The position numbers and the translations under genes were made by a program. DNA of 64,000 bases from Myxococcus sp. RHSTA-1-4 (lineage in GTDB: Bacteria; Myxococcota; Myxococcia; Myxococcales; Myxococcaceae), in contig NZ_JAIQDG010000016.1 of NCBI RefSeq assembly GCF_020037125.1, positions 124,001-188,000 on the forward strand, given 5' to 3'. Below are positions 8,924-18,063 of this stretch, in pieces. Position 1 is the first letter of the stretch. Every line of letters starts with the position of its first letter. Under the pieces are notes generated by a model, which ran no database searches, was not told the DNA's origin, and saw nothing but the letters and a program-made list of their open reading frames with translations.

Positions 8924-9490
8924 ATGGCCTTCATCGCGGTCTACGACGCTTGTGTCCTCTTCCCACCTCCGCTCCGCGACCTGCTCGTCCGCCTTGCGCT
9001 GACAGGCCTCTTTCAAGCGAAGTGGACCGGACAGATTCTCGACGAGTGCTTTCGGAACATCTCCACGCAACGCCCCGACTTGAAGCCGGAGCTACTGGCG
9101 CGCAGCCGCCAACTTCTGGAGCTGGCCATTCCGAACTGGCGGGTGCAGGGCTACGACTCCCTCATCGAGGGGGTGACAGGGCTTCCGGACCCCGATGACC
9201 GGCACGTGCTCGCCGCCGCCATCCGGTGCGGTGCCCAGGTCATCGTCACCTTCAACTTGAGGGACTTCCCATCGAAGGTGCTGGCTCGATTCGACATCGA
9301 GGCGCAGCACCCGGATGATTTCGTGCGGAACCTTCTCGACCTGGATGAACCCGCCGTGGTCCGGGTGGTTCAGGAGCAGGCCGCCGCCCTCAAGAACCCT
9401 CGCAGGACGGCCGTGGAGCTTCTGGGGGTGTTGCGCCAGCAAGGTCTGTTCGACTCGGTAGCGAAACTCGCGCGACTGCTCGGCCCCTGA
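8924..9490 (+). CDS. PIN-domain ribonuclease, likely toxin
   Basis: 188 residues. The N-terminal 120 residues form a PIN fold with the expected acidic residues: D8 in VYDACVLFPPP, E41 in ILDECFRNI, D92 in DPDDRHVLAAA and D114 in TFNLRDF. PIN proteins of this type cleave RNA and usually act as VapC-like toxins. The C-terminal 65 residues are helical and unassigned. The partner HTH gene lies divergently upstream. The start codon is preceded only by a distant AGAGG, so translation may be weak, which would suit a toxin. The substrate cannot be read from the sequence. Confidence 0.8.
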   Translation: MAFIAVYDACVLFPPPLRDLLVRLALTGLFQAKWTGQILDECFRNISTQRPDLKPELLARSRQLLELAIPNWRVQGYDSLIEGVTGLPDPDDRHVLAAAIRCGAQVIVTFNLRDFPSKVLARFDIEAQHPDDFVRNLLDLDEPAVVRVVQEQAAALKNPRRTAVELLGVLRQQGLFDSVAKLARLLGP

Positions 9491-9500
9491 GGGCGCGGAG

Positions 9501-10508
9501 TCATTCCCCGAACACCGTCTCCGCCGTGAGCCCCAGCAGCCCCGGATACGTGAGCTGTCCGTGGTGGCCGATGATGTGCTGGTACACCGGCACGCGCACC
9601 GTCAGCCCCAGCTGCACGCGGCCCACGGGGTACGCCAGCCCGCCGCCCATGAGCACGTCCGTGCGGCCCAGGTTCCCATCCTGCTGCACGCGCCCGTCCC
9701 ACCGCTCCGGCTGCTCGTTGGCCAGGTCCGCGCCCACGCTCAGCCGCAGCGCTCCCACCACGGGCACCTCGCCCGAGACGCCCACCGCGAACCGGTGACC
9801 GTTCCGGTATCCGAACCGGTTCTCCGCCAGCGAGAGCTGCGCCTGCCCCCAGGCCCGAGCGCTCCACCCGCCGTCCCACCGCCGCTCCGCCTCCAGCGCC
9901 AGCAGCGGCTGCACCGTCCCCGTGCCGAACTGCACGTGCTGGTGCTCCTGCCCCGCGTCGCCCAGCGCGAACGGGTTCTCCACCGTGCCGCCCAGCGGCA
10001 CCGTGAGCCCTGCCCGCGCCACCAGCGACACGTCTCCCAGCCCGAGGGCATACCGCGCCCGCACCCACGGGTCCGCCAGCCCGAACAGCGTCTCGTTCCG
10101 GTGGTGGATGTTCACGTAGTCGAGCGACACCGGCGTCCCGTCCAGCCTCCGGAACTGCACCGTCGTGTGGTTCAGCCGGATGGGGAACTGCACCTCCAGC
10201 CCCCACGTCTCCGTCAGCCCGTACTCCACCCGCGCGCGCAGCTCGCCCAGGGAGAAGCGCTGGTCATGCAACTGCGGCGGCTCATCCCGCTCGGCGCAGA
10301 TGGGGCCGATGTCCGGACAGTACGACTCGTGCACCACGCGCACGGACGTGGCCATCAGGCCCAGCGACACCGCCGTCTGGCCCGCCTTCAACCCCGTCTG
10401 TGCATTCCCCCCGACCGGGAGGTTGGGATTGCTTCAACCCGCGCACGCGGAGGCCCGGCCCGGCACCGCCAGTGCGAGCAGCCCCGCCGCCACCGCCAGC
10501 CACTTCAT
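9501..10508 (-). CDS. Outer-membrane beta-barrel protein with in-frame TGA (selenoprotein candidate or nonsense allele)
   Basis: ATG 10508 overlaps the stop of the preceding thioredoxin gene (ATGA), which fixes the start. It encodes a clear signal peptide ending PGRASACAG. Codon 25 is TGA (10434-10436). The same frame continues at once with SNPNLPVGG and then a 310-residue outer-membrane barrel of alternating amphipathic strands ending in F-G-E. Related transporter-like barrels in other bacteria carry a Cys cluster just after the signal peptide, so the TGA replaces a probable Cys. A hairpin with a GGTC loop follows the TGA. If TGA is read as a stop, only a 24-residue peptide results and the barrel could only start at weak codons such as TTG 10391, without a signal peptide. 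Total 335 residues with read-through. A role in metal or redox handling is inferred from the partner gene only. Confidence 0.65.
10407..10436 (-). promoter_or_regulatory. bSECIS-like hairpin after in-frame TGA
   Basis: Read on the minus strand, TGA at 10436-10434 is followed after 11 bases by CCTCCC, a GGTC loop at +18 to +21, and GGGGGG. This makes a six-pair stem with one G-T wobble. Bacterial SECIS elements sit directly after UGA, with a G early in an apical loop roughly 16-37 bases downstream. The E. coli fdhF element also has GGUC in its loop, at nearly the same distance. Suggestive but unproven. Confidence 0.45.
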
Positions 10509-11170
10509 CGCGAGCTTCCCTCGGCGATGGCCTTGTCCAGCGCGGCCAGGTCCAATCCCGTCACCCGCGCCACCTCGCGCCCATCCTTCCCGTACACGAC
10601 GACGAACGGCAGGTTGGGCACCCCGCCCAGGTAGCGCTTCGCCAGCGGCGTGTCCCACGAGACGACGTTCAGCTTCCGGTACGCCACGTCCGCGCGCCCG
10701 TTCAGCAGCCCGTACATGTGCGCGTCCACCTTCCGGCACGGCGGGCACCAGTCCGCGTAGAAGTCGAACACCGTCACCTTGCCCCGCACCGCGTGCGCGC
10801 CCAGCTCCGGCACGTCCTCGCCCGCCTCGGACAGCCTGCGCAGGTCCGCGCCCTCCGCGAGCGCCGGCAGCGGCTCGAAGGACAGGTCCGGGTGGCACGC
10901 GTAGCACTGGGACTCCGGCACGGCGTGCTCGCCGCACCAGTCCCTCGCCGCCTTGAACTTCTCCACGAGGTGCGGGTTGCACCGGGTGCACGTCTCCCGG
11001 GGCACGCGGTGCTCGCAGAACTCCGCGTCCTGGCTCGAGGCCACGCTCAGCGAGCTGAGCTGTCCGTGCGCGGGCTCCGCGGGCTCCGGAGCCGCCGCGG
11101 GACGGGACGACGCACAGCCGGTGGCCACCCACACGGCGCCGCAGAGGAAGAGCGATTTCGCGACAGTCAT
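10505..11170 (-). CDS. Thioredoxin-like lipoprotein with two Cys-rich motifs
   Basis: 221 residues. A lipoprotein signal with lipobox VATGCAS comes first, then two copies of a CxEHxVPExxCxxCxP motif (about residues 52-65 and 78-91), as seen near the N-termini of heavy-metal efflux adaptor proteins. A C-terminal thioredoxin fold follows with active site DWCPPCR and the cis-Pro segment PNLPFVVVYG. It probably acts as a periplasmic thiol-disulfide or metal-related protein. It overlaps the following barrel gene by four bases, so the two are likely translated together and may function together. Confidence 0.8.
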   Translation of the reverse strand: MTVAKSLFLCGAVWVATGCASSRPAAAPEPAEPAHGQLSSLSVASSQDAEFCEHRVPRETCTRCNPHLVEKFKAARDWCGEHAVPESQCYACHPDLSFEPLPALAEGADLRRLSEAGEDVPELGAHAVRGKVTVFDFYADWCPPCRKVDAHMYGLLNGRADVAYRKLNVVSWDTPLAKRYLGGVPNLPFVVVYGKDGREVARVTGLDLAALDKAIAEGSSR

Positions 11171-11206
11171 TGGTGGAGCGCAGGATACCCGCTCCGTGCC
11201 TCGAAG

Positions 11207-12142
<936 letters not shown>

Positions 12143-12163
12143 GGCGTGTGTGGTGGCGCGGCG

Positions 12164-13042
12164 TCAGACCGCGTGCCTCAGCAGGAAGTCTCCGACGAAG
12201 GTATTGAAGGACTGCGAGTGGCTCATGTACGGCAGGTGGCTGGCCTCCCGGAGCACCTCCATGCGGGCTCCGGGAATGTGCTCGGCCACGTCCCGCGCGG
12301 CGTACGTGGGCACCAGCAGGTCCCTGCCGCCCTGGATGATGAGCGTGGGCACCCGAATCTCGTGGAGCCGGTGCATGAAGTCCGCCGCCAGCACGTCGCG
12401 CAGGCGGCGCAGCAGCTCCATGGAGGACAGCCGCCGCGCCTCGCGGACGAATTCCGCGCGCCCCTCCGGAGGCAGGTGCGGGCCACCCAGCACCCTCGCC
12501 ACCGTGGGCGCGAAGACATATGCCAGCGGCCGCGGAGAGCGCACCAGGGTGGACAGCGTCAGCGCCAGCCGGCGGATGCGGCGCACGCTGGCCACGGGCG
12601 AGACGAGCACCAGCGCCTTCACCCGCTCCGGGTGCGCCAGCGTGTAGGCGATGGAGAGCAGGCTGCCGTACGAGGAGCCCACCAGCGCGAAGCGCTCCGG
12701 CAGCCGTGCCTCGTCATGGTTCAGCACGGCCAGGTTCCACTGCAGCGGCGTGTGCGTGGCCGGAGTGCGCAGGGGCGGCGTCCACAAGAGCAGGCGCAGC
12801 GCGTCCGCGAGCGGCCCCATGGGCGCGAAGGAGCGCCCGCTGGCGCCCAGTCCCGGCAGGCACACCACGGTGCGTGACGCGTCCATGTTGCCGCCGGGGA
12901 AGGTGAACAGGCGCACCGGCGTGCCGCGGACGAAGCGCTCCTCGTGGAGCACGTGCTCGTAGCCGGACTGGATGTCCTCCACATGCGGGACGAGCGGCGG
13001 GCGGTGGTGCGCCACCGCGGGGGGCGAAGAAACATCAAACAT
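12164..13042 (-). CDS. Alpha/beta hydrolase
   Basis: 292 residues with an alpha/beta-hydrolase fold. The oxyanion region is VVCLPGLGASGRSF, the nucleophile elbow GSSYGS (Ser in G-x-S-x-G form), an acid in the IIQGGRDLLVP segment and a histidine in REASHLPYM. The ATG overlaps the end of the acyltransferase gene by eight bases. No signal peptide or membrane helix, so it is probably a cytoplasmic esterase, lipase or thioesterase. Pairing with a PlsC-type acyltransferase suggests a lipid-related substrate. Confidence 0.85.
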   Translation of the reverse strand: MFDVSSPPAVAHHRPPLVPHVEDIQSGYEHVLHEERFVRGTPVRLFTFPGGNMDASRTVVCLPGLGASGRSFAPMGPLADALRLLLWTPPLRTPATHTPLQWNLAVLNHDEARLPERFALVGSSYGSLLSIAYTLAHPERVKALVLVSPVASVRRIRRLALTLSTLVRSPRPLAYVFAPTVARVLGGPHLPPEGRAEFVREARRLSSMELLRRLRDVLAADFMHRLHEIRVPTLIIQGGRDLLVPTYAARDVAEHIPGARMEVLREASHLPYMSHSQSFNTFVGDFLLRHAV

Positions 13043-13757
13043 GGCAGGCCCTCACCAACAGCCACCGGACACTGGCGGCCACACGGTCCTTGAAGGCGCG
13101 CAGGCGGGACTCGGGCGCGTCCGGAGGCGGCGGCTCGTGCGGCGCGCCCAGCGCGAAGGTGAGCTGCACGGGGAGGGGCAGTGGCCCCAGCCCCATCACC
13201 AGCGGCATCCGGTACTTGTCCCCGTCCGCCAGGCGGAGGCACAGCCGCTCCTCGCCCGGCGGCCAGAAGAAGGTGTCGTCCACGCCGAAGCCCGCGAAGG
13301 GCACCACCGGCACGCCCGCGCGCGCCGCGAGCCGCGCGAAGCCCAGCGCCCGCTCCCAGCGCAGCCGGTAGCGCCCATGGCTGCGCTTGAACGTCTCCCG
13401 CGCCCCGCCGGGGTAGCAGACGACGAGCGCCCCGGCTCCCAGCGCCGCCAGCGCGTTCTCCCGCGTGCCCTCGACTCCGCCCAGCCAGGGCAGCACGGTG
13501 CGCACCAGCGGAATGCGGAAGAAGCCCCGCTCGGCCAGTCCCACGGGATGGCGGCCCGTGGCCCGGTGAAGCAGGTGGAAGAAGGCGGGCGTCTCGTAGC
13601 CCCATACGCCGTGGTTGCCCACCAGCAGCACCGGCCCGGCCAGCGGCAGGTGCTCGGCGCCCACCAGCTTCGCGCGGTGGTACCGGGCCGACAGCGCCGC
13701 GCTCTTCTCGGCGAAGCGGAACACGGCCTGGCGCAGGCTGGCGAGCGAGGCTTCCAC
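13035..13757 (-). CDS. Lysophospholipid/diacylglycerol-type acyltransferase (PlsC-like)
   Basis: About 240 residues from a GTG at 13757. The start is uncertain because no Shine-Dalgarno is evident; an upstream extension would run toward the divergent hemerythrin-like gene. The acyltransferase block I is NHGVWGYETPAFF, where the usual NHxxxxD is modified to end in E. Block II-like GLAERGFFRIP and block III-like VVCYPGGARETFKR follow. These enzymes transfer acyl chains onto glycerolipids at the inner-membrane face. The pattern with GGARE is typical of the DAGAT-like branch. First gene of the minus-strand operon. Confidence 0.75.
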   Translation of the reverse strand: MEASLASLRQAVFRFAEKSAALSARYHRAKLVGAEHLPLAGPVLLVGNHGVWGYETPAFFHLLHRATGRHPVGLAERGFFRIPLVRTVLPWLGGVEGTRENALAALGAGALVVCYPGGARETFKRSHGRYRLRWERALGFARLAARAGVPVVPFAGFGVDDTFFWPPGEERLCLRLADGDKYRMPLVMGLGPLPLPVQLTFALGAPHEPPPPDAPESRLRAFKDRVAASVRWLLVRACHV

Positions 13758-13959
13758 GGGGAAGAAAGATGGCGACGCCCCCGCGCTCCGCCACCCGCGC
13801 CCCTTTGCGCTGGCGGGCCACCTGGCAGGCGCCCGCCGCCGGGAAGCCCTCCGCCTACCGAGCGGCCGGTAGAGACAGCCCCCACCGTGAGTGAAGTTAA
13901 TGGCTGATGGAAGGCACGCTCCGGTTGTCTGCTTCCCTGTCCATGTCGAACGTTGGGTT

Positions 13960-14454
13960 ATGAGCAGCCCGTTCGACATCCTCATCGAGCAGCATCGGGA
14001 GCTGGAGGAGCGCTTCGAGCGGCTGGCGGACTCCGGCATCGAGGCGCCGCGCGGGCAGGTGGCGGAGGCGCTGGAGCTGCTTCGGTTGCACTCGCGGCTG
14101 GAGGAGCGCTGCTTCTATCCCCTGCTCATGCAGGTGGAGGGGCGCGCCCGGGCCCGGGAAGAGGCCGAAGACCACCTCACCATGCGCGAGCTGATGGACG
14201 AGCTGGAAGAACTGCCGCCCGGCCACCCGGAATGGCTGGCACACCTCTTCGCGCTGGAAGACCTGGTCGTGGCGCATTTCCAAGAGGAGGAAAGCGCCAT
14301 CCTGCCACGGTTGGTGATGGCGCTGGATGCCCAGCAAAGGGATGACGTCCGGCGTGATTTATCGGTCACCCGTGAGGAGCTGCTCGCGCGAGCCCAGGTC
14401 TTCCACGTTCCGGGCCGGGGTCCCCTCTTGGAGACCCTGCGCTGGGACGGCTGA
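13960..14454 (+). CDS. Hemerythrin-like HHE domain protein
   Basis: 164 residues from ATG 13960. Its four-helix pattern carries spaced histidine and glutamate residues typical of hemerythrin HHE domains: EQHRELEERF, RLHSRLEERCFYP, EDHLTMRELMDEL and VAHFQEEESAILP. Such proteins bind a di-iron centre and sense or store oxygen, nitric oxide or iron. It is divergent from the acyltransferase operon. The last 40 residues are charged and helical. No partner gene suggests a specific role. Confidence 0.82.
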   Translation: MSSPFDILIEQHRELEERFERLADSGIEAPRGQVAEALELLRLHSRLEERCFYPLLMQVEGRARAREEAEDHLTMRELMDELEELPPGHPEWLAHLFALEDLVVAHFQEEESAILPRLVMALDAQQRDDVRRDLSVTREELLARAQVFHVPGRGPLLETLRWDG

Positions 14455-14545
14455 CGTACCCCCTCCCGCAGCTCCGGGAAACAGGTGAGACCTGCGACAA
14501 AAGGGCTGCTCGGACGTTCTCAGTCACAACTTTTATCACTTCCTT

Positions 14546-14574
14546 TAGACAAGTCCTTTGCTGCAAGGTATGGG
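14546..14574 (+). promoter_or_regulatory. Sigma-70-type promoter candidate
   Basis: TAGACA (five of six bases of the -35 consensus) and TATGGG are separated by exactly 17 bp, 48 bp upstream of the next ATG, in an unusually AT-rich patch. Sequence match only. Confidence 0.4.
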
Positions 14575-14621
14575 TATGGGAGCATTGACATCCCCCCGTT
14601 TCCCCTAGTGAGGAATCAAGA

Positions 14622-15146
14622 ATGTCCGTGGACAAAGCGTTTCGGGACATGATCCGCAACGAAATCGATGCGCAGCTCCGGCCCCTCCGTGACGTGGTTT
14701 CGCGTCTGGAGGCGGGCACGGCGGACCTGGACGCGCTTCGCAGTGTGGCCGAGCGGCTGGCGCCGCTGGCCGAGGTGGTGGGGCCCCTGTTCGGCGCGAA
14801 CGCGCCGGCGGCGGCCAAGGCGGGCCGTCGGGGTCCGGGCCGTCCTCCCGCGCGCGCCGCGGTGAGCGCCGCCGCGGTGGGTGGCAAGCGCCGGGGCCGC
14901 AAGCCGGCGGCGGGCACCGAGGGCTCGCGTGCGTGCGCCATCATCGGCTGCGGCAAGCCCAGCCGCACCAAGGGCTACTGCGCGGCCCACTACCAGAAGC
15001 TCCGGATGCTGGAGAAGACCAACCGCCGGCCCTCCGCCTGGAAGGACTACGCCGAGCCGGACTCCGTCGAGGACATCAAGCTGCCGCGTGGACGCGCCGC
15101 GTCCAAGGCGCTGGCGGCGGCCGCCCAGGCGGGTAGCGCGGGCTAG
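14622..15146 (+). CDS. Basic protein with AT-hook-like and Cys/His motifs
   Basis: 174 residues with GAGG ten bases before the ATG. It has an N-terminal helical region (about 1-65) and a basic linker with AT-hook-like sequences RRGPGRPP and KRRGRKP (about 70-95). A compact motif C-x4-C-x8-C-x2-H (CAIIGCGKPSRTKGYCAAHY, about 105-124) then resembles a small zinc site, and the tail is Ala-rich. The combination suggests a nucleic-acid-binding or chromosome-associated protein. I do not know a characterised homologue. Conserved-looking, AT-rich upstream DNA with a good promoter candidate suggests strong expression. Confidence 0.75.
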   Translation: MSVDKAFRDMIRNEIDAQLRPLRDVVSRLEAGTADLDALRSVAERLAPLAEVVGPLFGANAPAAAKAGRRGPGRPPARAAVSAAAVGGKRRGRKPAAGTEGSRACAIIGCGKPSRTKGYCAAHYQKLRMLEKTNRRPSAWKDYAEPDSVEDIKLPRGRAASKALAAAAQAGSAG

Positions 15147-15298
15147 CCTGGCGGTTACGCTGCCCCGGCCCGGGCAGGATGTGACCGCGCCCCCGTCTAC
15201 CGAGCTCCCATGCCGTCTCGCGGGGAGTGGGTTCGGGGTATGTCCGTGCGAGAGACACTTGCTCGCGGGGACTCGCAGAAGCATGTATGCCCGGGCCC

Positions 15299-16165
15299 AT
15301 GAACAAACGAGACCTGGAGCCTGGAATCATCACCGACCTGGCCGGAAGGACCACGTACGGCGACTATCTTCAGCTCGACCGGTTGCTGTCGGCGCAGGTG
15401 ACGCGCTCGCAGCCGCCCCACCACGACGAGCTGCTGTTCATCATCCAGCACCAGACGAGCGAGTTGTGGATGAAGCTCCTCATCCACGAGCTGAGCGCCT
15501 GCATCCGCTATGTGCAGGCGGACCGGCTGGAGCCCTCGTTCAAGATTTTTGCCCGGGTGGCGCACATCCAGCGGATGCTCTTCGAGCAGTGGAGCGTGCT
15601 GGAGACGCTCACGCCGAATGAGTACCTGGAGTTCCGGGAGACGCTCGGCAGTGCGTCGGGCTTCCAGAGCTTCCAGTACCGCGCGGTGGAGTTCCTGCTG
15701 GGCAACAAGGACGCGCAGGCGCTGGGGCCCTTCCGCCACGTGCCGGCCATCCACGGCGAGCTGGAGCGGCTCCTGGAGTCCCCCAGCCTCTACGACGAGT
15801 TCCTGCGCCACCTGGCCCGCATGGGGCACAAGGTGCCGCAGAGCCACGTGCAGCGCGACTGGCGCCAGCCGTACCAGAAGAGCCCCGAGGTGGTGGAGGT
15901 GTTCCGCCGCATCTACGAGGACACCGACGCGCACTGGGACGCGTATGAGATGTGCGAGAAGCTGGTGGACACGGAGGAGCGGTTCCAGCTCTGGCGCTAC
16001 CGTCACATGATGACGGTGATGCGCATCATCGGCTTCAAGCAGGGCACGGGCGGCTCGTCCGGCGTGAGCTTCCTGCGCAAGGCGTTGGACCTGCGCTTCT
16101 TCCCGGAGCTGTGGGACGTGCGCACGGAGCTGTCGCCGCCCACGGCCCGTCACCGGGGGCCGTGA
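15299..16165 (+). CDS. kynA: Tryptophan 2,3-dioxygenase
   Basis: 288 residues if started at ATG 15299 (another in-frame ATG lies at 15287). The whole chain matches tryptophan 2,3-dioxygenase. Visible are the [13 protein letters not shown] entry, the distal-haem histidine in [26 protein letters not shown], the proximal haem histidine in [12 protein letters not shown], and the [15 protein letters not shown] substrate loop near the C-terminus. It opens the indole ring of L-tryptophan to N-formylkynurenine, the first step of the kynurenine pathway. No other kynurenine gene is adjacent. The gene faces a convergent small lipoprotein gene one base away. Confidence 0.95.
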   Translation: MNKRDLEPGIITDLAGRTTYGDYLQLDRLLSAQVTRSQPPHHDELLFIIQHQTSELWMKLLIHELSACIRYVQADRLEPSFKIFARVAHIQRMLFEQWSVLETLTPNEYLEFRETLGSASGFQSFQYRAVEFLLGNKDAQALGPFRHVPAIHGELERLLESPSLYDEFLRHLARMGHKVPQSHVQRDWRQPYQKSPEVVEVFRRIYEDTDAHWDAYEMCEKLVDTEERFQLWRYRHMMTVMRIIGFKQGTGGSSGVSFLRKALDLRFFPELWDVRTELSPPTARHRGP

Positions 16166-16166
16166 C

Positions 16167-16508
16167 TCACTTCCACTTGCAGCCCTTGATTTTCTTGCAG
16201 AAGGCCTGGTTGGTGGCCGTCTCGCACTTGGGCGCCAGGCCCGTGCAGGTCTTGGTGGCGAAGGAGTAGGAGCACCCCGGCTGGCTGCTGCAGAACGTCT
16301 GCCCGTAGACACCGCAGAAGGTGGCCTTGCCGGTGCAGCTTCCACCGGTGGAGGCGGTGGTGTCGGAGGCCGTGCCCGCGTCCTGGGCCGCGGGAGTGCC
16401 CGCGTCGCCTCGAGGGGCCTTCGCGCTGGCGGGAGAACATGCCAGCAACACCGCCACCGCGAGTCCTGAGAGGAGACCCAGACGACGCACAACGCGCTGC
16501 TGAACCAT
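16167..16508 (-). CDS. Small Cys-rich lipoprotein
   Basis: 113 residues with a signal peptide and lipobox VLLACSP. An Asp/Ala/Gly/Thr-rich linker follows, then a C-terminal domain of about 55 residues with eight cysteines (from SCTGKATFC to FCKKIKGCKWK), probably paired in disulfides. A Shine-Dalgarno AAAGGA precedes the ATG. Likely an exported, lipid-anchored cell-surface protein of unknown role. It ends one base from the convergent dioxygenase gene. Confidence 0.72.
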   Translation of the reverse strand: MVQQRVVRRLGLLSGLAVAVLLACSPASAKAPRGDAGTPAAQDAGTASDTTASTGGSCTGKATFCGVYGQTFCSSQPGCSYSFATKTCTGLAPKCETATNQAFCKKIKGCKWK

Positions 16509-16674
16509 GATTCCGTCCTTTCGAAGGAGAGGCTCCGCACTCTAGAGGCGCGCACCCCCCGGAGCGAGGGGAACGCGGTGATGACGTCCGGCGGAGGGCG
16601 GGCATTCAACCGGCTCCCCGTGGCCGGCTGGCCGCCCGCCCGGCGGGCGCGGTGGTGCGGTAGAAGGAGGGCGC

Positions 16675-18063
16675 ATGCTCACGCGGCTCCGCATCCAGAA
16701 CTTCAAGGCGTGGAAGGACACAGGAGACATCCGTCTCGCGCCGCTCACCGTCTTCTTCGGAACGAACAGCTCCGGGAAGACGAGCTTCCATCAGCTCCTG
16801 TTGATGCTGAAGCAGACGGCCCAGTCTCGCGACCGGCGCCGCGTGCTGCACCTCGGGGACACGGACTCGATTGTGGACCTGGGTGTCTGGCCGGAGATGG
16901 TGTTCAACCATGACCCGGCGGCGACGCTCGCGTTCGAGCTGGGATACCAGTTGGACCGGAACCGGAAGTTGTCCGAACCGGGCTTCAGGGACTCAGTCCC
17001 GCAAGAGGTGTCCTTCCGGGCGGCCATCGCGGATGACGGTGCGCGGTCCGGGCGCCTCGAAGTCAGGGAGTTCGCATACTCCTTCGAGGCCGAGCCGGGC
17101 AGGCCGGGCCTGGTGGGGATGCGCCGCTGGGGGACTGGGAAGGAAGCGGGCCATGAGCTCGTCGCTCCACCCGCGCTGCTCCCCCGCCGCTTCGAGCGTG
17201 AGGCCGCGCGTCTGCCCGCGCCCGTTCATTTCCACCGGTTCCCCGATGAAATCGAACTGCACTACAAGGGAACCGAGCTGGCCTACGACCTCGTCTATGG
17301 CCTGGAGCAGCAGTTGAACGCGCTGGAGTACCTGGGCCCCCTCCGGCGCAAGCCCTCGCGCAGCTACTCCTGGTCTGGCGAAGCCCCCGAGGGTGTGGGC
17401 GACGAGGGGGAGCGGACCGTCTCGGCCCTGCTGGCTGCTCAGGAGCGCCTCCTGGTCCTGAAGGGGGCTCGGCCGCTCCCGTTCCTGGAGGTCATCTCGA
17501 CGCACCTGCTCAAGATGGGGCTGCTCGAGTCCTTCGAGGCCAGGCTCGTGGCACAGCACCGCAAGGAGTATGAGCTGCTCGTGAGGACTCCCGGGAGCCC
17601 CAGGAACGTGAGCCTGGTGGATGTCGGGTTCGGCATCTCGCAGGTGCTGCCTGTATTGGTCCAGTGCTTCTACGCGGACGCGGGCTCCACGCTCATCTTC
17701 GAGCAACCCGAGCTCCACCTCCACCCGCGCGCGCAGAACGAGCTGGGGGACCTCTTCATCGAGGCGATTCATGCGGAGGAGAACGGGCAGCCGCGCGACA
17801 TCCAGTTGCTCATCGAAAGTCACTCCGAGCACCTGCTCCGCCGCATCCAGCGGCGCATCGCGGAAGGGCGCCTGAAGCGCGAGGACGCCGCGCTCTACTT
17901 CTGCTCGCCAGGGCCCGAGGGCTCCCGCATCGAGGAGCTGAAGCTCGACGAGGACGGCAACATCACCAACTGGCCGGAGAACTTCTTCGGTGACGAGATG
18001 GGGGACCTCGTCGCGATGACCGAGGCCGCGATGAAGCGCAAGCTGGAGCAGGGAAGGCGATGA
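16675..18063 (+). CDS. DUF3696-type AAA ATPase, first gene of ATPase-PIN-RNA ligase operon
   Basis: 462 residues. The N-terminal region is typical of AAA_15/AAA_21 (RecF/SMC/OLD-like) ATPases: RLRIQNFKAWKD, then Walker A GTNSSGKTS at 29-37. The signature-like DVGFGISQVLPV lies at 316-327, Walker B STLIFEQPELHLHP at 338-351, and the switch histidine in LLIESHSEHLL near 378-388. The C-terminal segment KLDEDGNITNWPENFF is characteristic of DUF3696. Such ATPases often sense infection or damage and control a partner effector. Its TGA overlaps the ATG of the PIN gene (ATGA), so the two are translated together. There is no TOPRIM domain as in OLD nucleases, so the PIN protein may supply the nuclease. 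Confidence 0.85.
   Translation: MLTRLRIQNFKAWKDTGDIRLAPLTVFFGTNSSGKTSFHQLLLMLKQTAQSRDRRRVLHLGDTDSIVDLGVWPEMVFNHDPAATLAFELGYQLDRNRKLSEPGFRDSVPQEVSFRAAIADDGARSGRLEVREFAYSFEAEPGRPGLVGMRRWGTGKEAGHELVAPPALLPRRFEREAARLPAPVHFHRFPDEIELHYKGTELAYDLVYGLEQQLNALEYLGPLRRKPSRSYSWSGEAPEGVGDEGERTVSALLAAQERLLVLKGARPLPFLEVISTHLLKMGLLESFEARLVAQHRKEYELLVRTPGSPRNVSLVDVGFGISQVLPVLVQCFYADAGSTLIFEQPELHLHPRAQNELGDLFIEAIHAEENGQPRDIQLLIESHSEHLLRRIQRRIAEGRLKREDAALYFCSPGPEGSRIEELKLDEDGNITNWPENFFGDEMGDLVAMTEAAMKRKLEQGRR

Noticed and set aside
14585-14590. Perfect TTGACA before the zinc-motif gene
   Set aside because: No -10 element lies 16-18 bp downstream, and it sits too close to the start codon; the TAGACA/TATGGG pair upstream is a better candidate.
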